DNA of 10,396 bases from the NCBI GenBank assembly GCA_016207225.1, contig JACQQB010000018.1, positions 1 through 10,396 of the forward strand, read 5' to 3'. The notes under the pieces are model-generated. The model worked only from the letters and a program-made list of their open reading frames with translations. It made no database searches and was not told the origin of the DNA. This stretch comes from Microcaldota archaeon. GTDB taxonomy: Archaea > Micrarchaeota > Micrarchaeia > Burarchaeales > JACQQB01. The position numbers were made by a program, and so were the translations under genes. Below are positions 1 through 6,623 of this stretch, in pieces (position 1 is the stretch's first letter; each line of letters starts with the position of its first letter).

Positions 1-1157
1 GGCAATGGATTCCCACGTCCATCCTTTCCTTCAACAGTTACTTCAAGTGTGTATATCCTATGCGTCTCTGTTGCGGACAAGGTGAAAGGCTGCGAAGCAA
101 CTAGCACATGCTTGTTTATTTTACAGTCATTCTGGTCAATATTCACATTAGTCCCACTTTCCTTTATTACCACACTACAGCTGTCCACAGTAGGTACACC
201 TAATATCTGCCATTCCACTGTGGTTCTTTCTCCTTCATAGACTACTTCATCCTGCGGTTGTGTTATATTTGAATAATGGTCAGTGACTATCTGGTTAAAT
301 TTCTGCGTATCAAGCCTTTCCAAATTATCATAGGTCGGAACAGCTTTTATGACTGCATGGTTTATTCCAAGGGTCAATGGATAGACCACATAAAGGGTAA
401 TTGCAAGTGCTATGAGTGTAGAGCCCAGCCTCCTTGTTATCGGGAAAGCCCTTAGGACTATGCCCAAAGGCAAGAAAATTGAAAACATCGTTTCCTCAAT
501 GAATTTTAGCAAAGTGCTCTGTGCGATTAATACTACGTCCATGATGGCGAGCGTATCTGATACCGTGATCAAGGTATTACTGATCATTGCCAGGCCTGCA
601 GCAGGCGTCAGGCCAACGTTAACTCTTAAACCTACAGCAAAAGGGTCCACCGGGGCCGACACTGTCAAAGTACCCAGCGCATCGATATACTGGTCCGCAA
701 TAATCAATGAAATGTATGTATCCAGGATTCTCGTATCCACTTCTTTCAGGTATGCTTCAGCCACTTCAAAATGCGGGGGAAGTATCTTGTGCCCACCCTC
801 AACCACCGGAACTCCCAGGGGTCCACTGGCATCCTCAGTTGAAAGACTAACCGCAGCAATAAACACGTTGAGTAAAATCATGACTGCCAGCACTGAACCC
901 AGGAAAAAAGTAGAAATAATAGACTCGTATAACTCATTCTTTGCCCAGGCATTAAGCTCTGGCATTTTTACTAACTCCGCTATCATGTAGGCTATCCCAA
1001 CAAGCAGGAATGAGATGACGATTGCAACAAGGCCTATCGGGACCCACTCAGTCAAATTCTGTACTGGGTCAAAATAGCCCTCAGAGGTTTTGCTAATGCA
1101 GCCAAATAAGAAAAAGCCAATTACAAGCAACAGGAGAGAACTCCTCAGTTTTTGCAT
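1..1157 (-). CDS. Polytopic membrane protein with lipoprotein-like signal, C-terminus beyond window edge (function unknown)
   Basis: An open frame of 385 codons runs from the ATG at 1157 to the left edge without a stop, so the 3' end is missing. An in-frame stop lies nine codons upstream with no other ATG after it, which fixes the start. Residues 5-20 are a hydrophobic leader ending LFGC (Cys20), like a lipobox. Hydrophobic segments follow at about 39-62, 79-104, 183-215 and 225-270; the last holds an RAFPITRR loop flanked by two hydrophobic helices. From about 300 the chain becomes polar and beta-like, with two cysteines (327 and 345) that could pair, suggesting an Ig-like domain outside the cell. 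The helix arrangement recalls VirB6/TrbL-type membrane proteins found near secretion or pilus genes, but this is recollection without a diagnostic motif. It is divergent from leuS and shares its promoter region. Reality of the gene is well supported; function is unknown. Confidence 0.8.
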   Translation of the reverse strand, partial: MQKLRSSLLLLVIGFFLFGCISKTSEGYFDPVQNLTEWVPIGLVAIVISFLLVGIAYMIAELVKMPELNAWAKNELYESIISTFFLGSVLAVMILLNVFIAAVSLSTEDASGPLGVPVVEGGHKILPPHFEVAEAYLKEVDTRILDTYISLIIADQYIDALGTLTVSAPVDPFAVGLRVNVGLTPAAGLAMISNTLITVSDTLAIMDVVLIAQSTLLKFIEETMFSIFLPLGIVLRAFPITRRLGSTLIALAITLYVVYPLTLGINHAVIKAVPTYDNLERLDTQKFNQIVTDHYSNITQPQDEVVYEGERTTVEWQILGVPTVDSCSVVIKESGTNVNIDQNDCKINKHVLVASQPFTLSATETHRIYTLEVTVEGKDGRGNPL

Positions 1158-1179
1158 ATGTATTATTGCTGAATTACAG

Positions 1180-1190
1180 TTTATATTATT
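1180..1190. promoter_or_regulatory. Shared TATA-like box between leuS and the divergent membrane-protein gene
   Basis: The 54-nt gap contains one AT-only box, TTTATATTATT, which reads AATAATATAAA on the other strand. It lies 22-32 nt before the leuS ATG and 23-33 nt before the ATG of the minus-strand gene. Archaeal TATA boxes centre about 26 nt before the transcription start, so both messages would begin at or next to their start codons. Neither gene has a Shine-Dalgarno sequence, which agrees with leaderless transcripts. The promoter assignment is inference. Confidence 0.6.
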
Positions 1191-1211
1191 TTTCCCATTA
1201 TATCTATAGGT

Positions 1212-3992
1212 ATGGACATCAACTTTAATGAAATTGAAAGAAAGTGGCAAAAAAAGTGGGAAGAAGAAAGGATATTCGAGCCAAATGTAATGAAAGAAAA
1301 GAAGAAGTTTTACCTGACTGCAGCGTTCCCCTACCCCAACAGCCCACAGCACATAGGCCATGCAAGAACCTACACAACTACCGACGTCTATGCACGCTAC
1401 ATGCGCATGAAAGGCCACAACGTTCTATTGCCAATGGCATTCCACGTTACAGGCACGCCTATTCTGGCAATGGCAAAGCGCCTGGCTTCAAAAGACAAAG
1501 AGCTTTTAGAAATTTTTGAAAACATCTACAAGATACCAAAGGATGTTGCACAATCCCTAACAGACCCCAAGCAGCTCGTGACCTTCTTTAGCAAAGAGAT
1601 AGAGCAGGGAATGCGGGAAATGGGCTTTTCAATAGACTGGAGGAGAAAATTCTATACTTTCGATTCACTCTTCAACAAGTTCATCTGGTGGCAATTTTCG
1701 AAACTACATGAAAAAAACCTTTTGAAAAAAGGCTCCCATCCTGTACCCTGGTGCCCTAACTGTGACAATGCGATTGGCGCACACGATACCCAAGGTGATG
1801 TAGACCCGGAACTTGGCGAATACGTTCTAATAAAATTCAAGTATAATGATTCATCCATCCTGACCGCTACCTTCAGGCCTGAAACAATCTATGGGGTAAC
1901 CAACATCTGGTACAACCCAGAAGCCGATTATGCATACGCCATGATTGACGATGAAAAATATCTCATTTCCAAGGAGACAGTCGATAAATTCAAAATGCAA
2001 GGCAAAGCTGTCAATGTAATTAAAGAATTAAAAGGCTCTGAAATTAACGGCACATGCACAAACCCGATCAATGATGAACAGGTTCCATTATATCCTGCTA
2101 GCTTTGTAGACCCAAAAAACGGCTCAGGAATTGTCATGAGTGTTCCTGCCCACGCTCCCTACGACTTCCTGGCTCTAAGGGACTATCATGGAATTAAGGA
2201 AGGGGAGCTCAAGCAGGTTCTAAAAATCGATGGCTATGGAAACTTCCCTGCAAAAGAAATCTCAGAAAAAATGGGCATCAAGGATCAGAATGATTCCAAG
2301 GCAGATGAAGCCACTAAAGAAATCTACAGGAAAGAAGCGCATACCGGGGTTATGATTGTAGGCAAGTACAAAAATGAGAAAGTAATACATGCAAAGGAAA
2401 AGATAAAATCTGACTTGATAAACGAAAAAAATGCCTTAACGATGCATGAAATAATCAACGGGCCTGTCTACTGCAGGTGCGGGACTTTGGCTCTGGTTAA
2501 AACAGTTGAGGGCCAGTGGTTCATTAACTACGGGGATGAAGAATGGAAGAACTTAACCCGCGAATGCTTCTCCAGAATGAACATCATTCCAAAAAAAGCA
2601 ATAAGTGAATATGAATATACTATAAACTGGCTTAAGGAAAAAGCATGCGCAAGAGCCAGCGGTTTGGGCACTCCATTCCCGTTTGACAAAAAACAGGTAA
2701 TAGAGTCTCTTTCTGACTCGACCATTTACATGGCTTTTTATGCAATTGCCCACCATCTAAGGAAGCTGCCAGAAGATAAAATCAACAACGGGTTTTTTGA
2801 TTCAGTATTCCTTGGAAAGGATTATGATGGAATCGATAAAAAAGAGCTTGACGGCATAAGGCAAGAATTCCTTTACTGGTATCCTTTAGACTCCCGCCAC
2901 TCAGGTGCTGACCTTATCCATAACCACCTGACCTTCTTAATCTTCAATCACGTTGCAGTTTTTCCCAAAGAATTTTGGCCCAAGCAAATCGCTACGAATG
3001 GATTTGTACTAATGGAAGGTAAGAAAATGAGCAAGAGCCTGGGCAACATTTTACCGTTAAGGGAGGCGATCAAGCGTTTTGGCGCAGATATCGTCAGGTT
3101 TTCAGTTGTTAGCGGTGCAGATTTGTCCCAGGACAGCGACTTTAACCAAACGATGGCTGAAGGCATAAGTGCCAGGTTAAAATACATACTTAACCTGATA
3201 GAGGGGACTAGTAAAAACGGAAAAGAACTAAAGCCAATAGACAGATGGCTTCTTTCCAAGCTGCATAGGAAAATACTGCTTGTAGACGGACAGTTCCAAA
3301 AACTTGAAATAAGGGACATAACCCAGGAAATATTCTACAATACTGTAAATGACCTCAGGTGGTATGTAAAAAGAACCAAAGACTTCAGCGCACTAAGGGA
3401 ATATCTTGAAAACTGGACCTTGCTAATTTCCCCATTCATGCCTCACATAAGTGAAGAGATCTGGCATATACTTGGCGAGAAGAAATTTGTTCCAGACTCC
3501 AAATTCGTTTCTACTGCAGGATTTCCCCAGGCTAATCCAGAACGTATTGACGACAGTATAGAATCAGCTGAAGATGTAGTCCTAAGAACCAAGCAGGACA
3601 TCGAAAGCATTTTGCAAATAGTCAAAAAACAACCCAACAAGATTTTCCTATACGTTGCGCCTAACTGGAAACGTGAACTGTACAAGCTAGCTTACAAACA
3701 CAAGAAATTTGACCTGGCAATGAAAGAAGCAATGCAAAACAATGAAATAAAACCACAAGCACAGAATGCAATCAAGGTATTGCAATCCCTTACCAAAACC
3801 GTAAATGAACTAAGCAGTGTATGCTTAACAGTTGAAAATGAACTCGAAGTCCTAAACAGCGCTATTGGTTTCTTTAAAGATGAATTCAAGGTTCAGGAAG
3901 TGTTCGTAAGGAATGAGGATGAAGCACCCGAAGAACAAAAGAAAAAAGCCAGCCAGGCAATGCCAATGAGGCCAAGTATTTATTTAGAATAG
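1212..3992 (+). CDS. leuS: Leucyl-tRNA synthetase, archaeal/eukaryal type
   Basis: Charges tRNA-Leu with leucine in the cytosol using ATP. The 926 residues are slightly short for archaeal LeuRS, which I recall as about 940-970. The class I signature HIGH is at 47-50 and KMSKS at 605-609. A zinc-type CPNC motif is at 181-184. The inserted CP1 editing domain starts around the TATFRPET motif (218-225) and contains SVPAHAPYD ending at Asp318, probably the conserved editing aspartate that clears mischarged amino acids. A CRCG pair (421-424) lies near the return to the catalytic core. The ESLSDSTIYM block sits before KMSKS, followed by the helical anticodon-binding domain with the FMPHISEEIWH motif. 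The chain ends in IYLE, like the I-x-x-E tail that archaeal LeuRS uses to recognise the long variable arm. All key motifs are intact. It is the first gene of a unit with trm5, 14 nt downstream. Confidence 0.98.
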   Translation: MDINFNEIERKWQKKWEEERIFEPNVMKEKKKFYLTAAFPYPNSPQHIGHARTYTTTDVYARYMRMKGHNVLLPMAFHVTGTPILAMAKRLASKDKELLEIFENIYKIPKDVAQSLTDPKQLVTFFSKEIEQGMREMGFSIDWRRKFYTFDSLFNKFIWWQFSKLHEKNLLKKGSHPVPWCPNCDNAIGAHDTQGDVDPELGEYVLIKFKYNDSSILTATFRPETIYGVTNIWYNPEADYAYAMIDDEKYLISKETVDKFKMQGKAVNVIKELKGSEINGTCTNPINDEQVPLYPASFVDPKNGSGIVMSVPAHAPYDFLALRDYHGIKEGELKQVLKIDGYGNFPAKEISEKMGIKDQNDSKADEATKEIYRKEAHTGVMIVGKYKNEKVIHAKEKIKSDLINEKNALTMHEIINGPVYCRCGTLALVKTVEGQWFINYGDEEWKNLTRECFSRMNIIPKKAISEYEYTINWLKEKACARASGLGTPFPFDKKQVIESLSDSTIYMAFYAIAHHLRKLPEDKINNGFFDSVFLGKDYDGIDKKELDGIRQEFLYWYPLDSRHSGADLIHNHLTFLIFNHVAVFPKEFWPKQIATNGFVLMEGKKMSKSLGNILPLREAIKRFGADIVRFSVVSGADLSQDSDFNQTMAEGISARLKYILNLIEGTSKNGKELKPIDRWLLSKLHRKILLVDGQFQKLEIRDITQEIFYNTVNDLRWYVKRTKDFSALREYLENWTLLISPFMPHISEEIWHILGEKKFVPDSKFVSTAGFPQANPERIDDSIESAEDVVLRTKQDIESILQIVKKQPNKIFLYVAPNWKRELYKLAYKHKKFDLAMKEAMQNNEIKPQAQNAIKVLQSLTKTVNELSSVCLTVENELEVLNSAIGFFKDEFKVQEVFVRNEDEAPEEQKKKASQAMPMRPSIYLE

Positions 3993-4006
3993 CCCTAATT
4001 CCATTT

Positions 4007-5035
4007 ATGAAATTTGAAAAATGCCTATGCGTTAAAATACCTAAAAAACACGCACAGGAAACAAGGGAAAAACTAATATCCCTGGACTTAATAGACCTTT
4101 TCCATAAACCAAAAGCAATTGGAAATTTTGTCTATTTCCCAGTAGTAACCAAGCCTAAAAACTACAAAACCACCTTTGCACAACTTACAAAGAGAGACTT
4201 AAAACCCAATAACCTGAAAGAGGCACTGAAAAATTCTTTAAATGACAAAGAGATTGAGCATCTAACTTCATCCTTCGATATTATTGGCGATATAGCGATC
4301 TTGGAAGTAGCTGATGAACTAAAGAAAAAAGAAGAGACAATAGCCAAAGCAATAACCGAAGTTAACAAAAGCATCAAAGTAGTCCTTGCAAAAGAAGGAA
4401 AACGGGAAGGAGTTTTCAGGCTAAGGAAACTAAGGCATATATTTGGTGAAAAAAGAACAGTAACTGTTCATAAAGAAAACAACTGCCGCTTTAAATTGGA
4501 TGTTGCCAAGGCTTATTTTTCACCCAGATTAGTTTTTGAAAGGTCCAGAATTGCAGGCTTGATCAAATCAGGAGAGACTGTAGTGGTAATGTTTGCTGGT
4601 GTAGGTCCATTCGCAATAATTCTGGCAAAAAACAATCCAAGTTCAAATGTCTTTGCCATAGAGCTTAATCCACATGCTTTCAGATACATGAAAGATAACG
4701 TTTCCTTGAATAAATGCACCAATGTAACACCTGTTTTTGGGGATGTCAAGAAACTAGTTCCAAATAAGTTTATCAACTTTGCCGACAGGGTGTTAATGCC
4801 ACTTCCAAAAGGGGCAGAGGCATTTCTAAAGGAAGCTTTTCTGGCTGCTAAAAAAAATTGTATAATCCACCTGTACACGTTTGCAAATGAAAGGGACCCT
4901 TTCTCAAAGGCAATTGAAAAAATAAAAAAAGAGGCTAAACGCATGAAAAGAAAAGTCAAAATAATCAATAAACGGGCAGTAAAGCCCTATGCACCTTACA
5001 TAGTGCAAATAGTAATAGACTTTCTAGTCAAATAA
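4007..5035 (+). CDS. trm5: tRNA (guanine-37 N1)-methyltransferase Trm5
   Basis: Transfers a methyl group from S-adenosylmethionine to N1 of G37, next to the anticodon, which prevents +1 frameshifting; known substrates include tRNA-Leu, -Pro and -Arg species reading CNN codons. The 342-residue length is normal for archaeal Trm5. Residues 1-48 match the small D1 domain that recognises the tRNA elbow (LCVKIPKK, then FVYFPV). The FDIIGDIAILEV segment (90-101) begins D2. SPRLVFERSR (172-181) carries the conserved region that I recall holds the catalytic glutamate. SAM motif I is MFAGVGPF at 195-202, with acidic Glu219 following. The NPPY-like loop reads MPLPK (264-268), where the M. jannaschii enzyme has NLP as I recall. 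The chain ends in the family-like YAPYIVQIVIDF. Only 14 nt separate it from leuS, with no ribosome site, so co-transcription is likely. A Taw22/Trm5a-type wyosine enzyme is less likely because D1 is present. Confidence 0.93.
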   Translation: MKFEKCLCVKIPKKHAQETREKLISLDLIDLFHKPKAIGNFVYFPVVTKPKNYKTTFAQLTKRDLKPNNLKEALKNSLNDKEIEHLTSSFDIIGDIAILEVADELKKKEETIAKAITEVNKSIKVVLAKEGKREGVFRLRKLRHIFGEKRTVTVHKENNCRFKLDVAKAYFSPRLVFERSRIAGLIKSGETVVVMFAGVGPFAIILAKNNPSSNVFAIELNPHAFRYMKDNVSLNKCTNVTPVFGDVKKLVPNKFINFADRVLMPLPKGAEAFLKEAFLAAKKNCIIHLYTFANERDPFSKAIEKIKKEAKRMKRKVKIINKRAVKPYAPYIVQIVIDFLVK

Positions 5036-5039
5036 AAAA
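5031..5039 (-). terminator. Probable U-tract terminator for the two small minus-strand genes
   Basis: Read on the minus strand, the bases after the stop of the 55-residue gene are TTTTTTATT. Archaeal RNA polymerase terminates at such U-runs without needing a hairpin. The tract overlaps the trm5 stop codon on the other strand, so the convergent units are almost touching. Confidence 0.4.
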
Positions 5040-5207
5040 TCAGGCTTCTCCTTCCACTATCTTCTTTGTCTTTCCTTCAAACTCATGTATAATTCTGGAG
5101 TATTCTTTTTGCTTCTGCTCCAGTGTTAAATTTTTATCGCCATAGACTCTGTCTATCCTCACCTTGTATTCTTCATAAGTCTTATTCAAAACATCTATCT
5201 GGTTCAT
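5040..5207 (-). CDS. Small charged helical protein, 55 aa (unknown)
   Basis: A 55-codon frame runs from the ATG at 5207 to a TGA. The support is unusually good for so short a gene. An AGGAG ribosome site lies 8 nt before the ATG, inside the end of the preceding gene. The gene starts 11 nt after that gene's stop, and a U-tract follows its own stop. The protein starts MNQIDVLNKTYEEY and is rich in Lys and Glu, with almost no Gly or Pro. It is probably two short amphipathic helices that could pair as a coiled coil, joined near residues 23-28 (YGDKNL). There is no signal peptide, membrane segment or cysteine. I do not recognise a family. It is translated downstream of another small helical protein, so the two may work together. 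Confidence 0.7.
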   Translation of the reverse strand: MNQIDVLNKTYEEYKVRIDRVYGDKNLTLEQKQKEYSRIIHEFEGKTKKIVEGEA

Positions 5208-5215
5208 GTAATTTA

Positions 5216-5220
5216 CTCCT
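5216..5220 (-). promoter_or_regulatory. Shine-Dalgarno AGGAG overlapping the upstream stop codon
   Basis: On the minus strand AGGAG is followed by an 8-nt spacer and ATG. It overlaps the TAG stop of the upstream small gene, so ribosomes ending there could restart at once. It is one of the few strong ribosome sites in the window, and sits at an operon-internal gene, as expected where first genes are leaderless. Confidence 0.75.
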
Positions 5221-5422
5221 ATGCCTGCTGCAATTTCCTAACTGCACTATCATAAACTAGCTTTAGTGCAGCGTTTGCTGTCTCATACTGCCTGCGATCT
5301 TCCCGAGCTTTTGTTATAAGGTCCCAGAGCTCCCCAGTCTTTACTTGCACTGTAGCTGCTACCCTTCTTATTATTCCTACTTGTTCTACCATGTCAACAC
5401 CGTATTCCTTATCTCTCAACAT
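5219..5422 (-). CDS. Small helical protein, 67 aa or 57 aa (unknown)
   Basis: The longest frame gives 67 residues from the ATG at 5422. A second in-frame ATG at 5392 gives 57 residues starting MVEQVGIIRR. For the downstream start, GGTG sits 5 nt before the ATG and the TATA-like box at 5422-5431 lies 30-39 nt upstream, implying a short leader. For the upstream start, AAGGT sits 8 nt before the ATG, but that promoter would have to lie inside scpA and the TATA-like run would fall in the leader. I slightly favour 5392 on promoter logic and give the longest frame. The protein looks all-helical and charged (KAREDRRQYE, then VYDSAVRKLQQA), with no cysteine, signal or membrane segment. No family is recognised. 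It heads a two-gene unit divergent from scpAB, which hints at, but does not show, a link with chromosome organisation. Confidence 0.68.
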   Translation of the reverse strand: MLRDKEYGVDMVEQVGIIRRVAATVQVKTGELWDLITKAREDRRQYETANAALKLVYDSAVRKLQQA

Positions 5423-5431
5423 TTATATATA
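5422..5431. promoter_or_regulatory. TATA-like box for scpA, possibly shared with the divergent small genes
   Basis: TTTATATATA lies 22-31 nt before the scpA ATG at 5453, ideal for a leaderless transcript. On the other strand it reads TATATATAAA and lies 30-39 nt before the ATG at 5392. It touches the alternative ATG at 5422 and so could not promote from there. The assignment to scpA is fairly firm; the shared role is inference. Confidence 0.6.
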
Positions 5432-5452
5432 CCTTTTCCTAACTCCTATACG

Positions 5453-6172
5453 ATGGAAAATCCAGATCTGGAGAAGATAGTTTCACAACCTACTTGGCGG
5501 GCAATTCTTCTAGAATTAGTCGCAACCGAACAACTGGACCCCTGGAATATTGACATAGTGGACATTACTGACAAGTACATCAAAAAAGTAAAAGAACTGC
5601 AAGTCCTGGACTTACGCATACCTGCAAACCTCATCTTAGCAGCAGCCATTCTGCTAAGGTTCAAAAGTGAAGCTTTGAAGTTTGAGGAAGAGGAGCAAGT
5701 GGTACAGGACCAAACATACATAGAGGAAGAAAGGGCACCAGTGGAAATACCAATATTATCACTAAGGACAAGAATACCACCTAAAAGAAAGGTTACCCTG
5801 CAAGAGCTAATGCAAGCACTGGAAGATGTCTTCATGGCTCAAAAAAGAAGGGAATTGAAGAAGCAGCACCAAGTAATTTTCGAGTCTATCTCAATCGAAT
5901 TGCCCAAATATGACATAAGCAAGAAAATGGATGAAATACTGCATAAGGCGCAAAATCTAGCAGATTCGGAAGGTTTCTTAACTTTCTCATCTCTATTATC
6001 TGACACTAGCCCCAAAGAGAAAATCTACACATTATTACCCATCCTGCATTTGGCGCAGGATGACAAGATAGTAATTTCACAAGAACAATGGCTTGGAGAG
6101 ATACTAATCTATCTGGTAAAACTAGAGAGTGAGTTAAATGGAGATACGGCAAAACCAGCAAACGCAAGCTAA
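5453..6172 (+). CDS. scpA: ScpA, kleisin subunit of the SMC condensin complex
   Basis: Bridges the two heads of the SMC dimer in the chromosome-compacting ring. The 239 residues match the family size. The N-terminal helical domain (1-75) carries the hallmark DPWNIDIVDITDKYI (29-43) and LRIPANLILAAAILLRFKSE (54-73). An acidic linker follows (77-93), then a basic stretch (110-138). A C-terminal winged helix (about 172-226, including FLTFSSLL) is the part expected to bind the SMC head. The frame stays open upstream to an ATG at 5345, but that extension would overlap the small minus-strand genes and has a low-complexity, unconserved-looking sequence. The ATG at 5453 fits both the family N-terminus and the TATA spacing. 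scpB overlaps its 3' end by 35 nt. No smc gene lies in the window. Confidence 0.93.
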   Translation: MENPDLEKIVSQPTWRAILLELVATEQLDPWNIDIVDITDKYIKKVKELQVLDLRIPANLILAAAILLRFKSEALKFEEEEQVVQDQTYIEEERAPVEIPILSLRTRIPPKRKVTLQELMQALEDVFMAQKRRELKKQHQVIFESISIELPKYDISKKMDEILHKAQNLADSEGFLTFSSLLSDTSPKEKIYTLLPILHLAQDDKIVISQEQWLGEILIYLVKLESELNGDTAKPANAS

Positions 6173-6623
6173 AGAACTAGAGCCCAGAAGAATAATCGAG
6201 GCAGCTTTGTTCATGAGTGCAAAACCACTCAGCTTAACCGACCTTTCGAAACTAACTAAAATTGCCGCAATCGGCTTTATAGAGGAGCAAATAAAGAACT
6301 TGCAGCAGGAATACGAGGAAAAAGACAGTGCATTGCAAATAAGCTTAGAGAACGGGAGCTATGTAATGCGCATAAGGACTGAGTACCTGAAGTTTGTCAG
6401 GGACTTTGCCCAAGAGGCGGAAATAGGCAAAGGGGCATTGAAAGTCCTGGCTTTAATCTCCCAAAACGAAGGAATTTTGCAATCCAAACTGGTAAAAATG
6501 CTTGGTGCAAGTGTCTACATCTATGCGAAAGAACTTTCAGAAAAACAGTTTGTAATTACTGAAAAGAGAGGCAGGAGCAAAATCTTTAAACTCACTCAAA
6601 AATTCAAAGACTACTTCGCTTAA
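6138..6623 (+). CDS. scpB: ScpB, winged-helix subunit of the SMC condensin complex
   Basis: ScpB dimers bind the central linker of ScpA and shape the SMC ring. The 161 residues give two winged-helix domains. The first includes RRIIEAALFMSAKPLSLTDL (17-36) and the second about 95-160, with IGKGALKVLALISQNEG (96-112) and KRGRSKIFKLT near the end. The sequence is shorter than many bacterial ScpB proteins but normal for archaea as far as I recall. The start lies inside scpA in another frame, with a GTGAG-like purine run just upstream, so coupled translation is likely. Its last 20 nt overlap the end of the convergent membrane-anchored protein gene. Identification rests on the pattern plus the position after scpA. 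Confidence 0.9.
   Translation: MEIRQNQQTQAKELEPRRIIEAALFMSAKPLSLTDLSKLTKIAAIGFIEEQIKNLQQEYEEKDSALQISLENGSYVMRIRTEYLKFVRDFAQEAEIGKGALKVLALISQNEGILQSKLVKMLGASVYIYAKELSEKQFVITEKRGRSKIFKLTQKFKDYFA

Noticed and set aside
412..990. A 192-codon plus-strand frame
   Set aside because: It lies antisense to the left-edge membrane-protein gene, whose frame is open for 385 codons with clear signal and membrane segments. The plus-strand product is Ser/Thr-rich with no recognisable feature.
2948..3319. A 123-codon minus-strand frame
   Set aside because: It is antisense to the KMSKS region of leuS and has the Ser/Leu/Phe-rich look of a shadow frame.
4513..4968. A 151-codon minus-strand frame
   Set aside because: It is antisense to the catalytic domain of Trm5, with no start signal or recognisable domain.
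5345..5452. A 36-residue N-terminal extension of ScpA
   Set aside because: It overlaps the small minus-strand gene and its promoter, has a Tyr/Ser/His-rich low-complexity sequence, and ScpA proteins begin close to the ATG at 5453.
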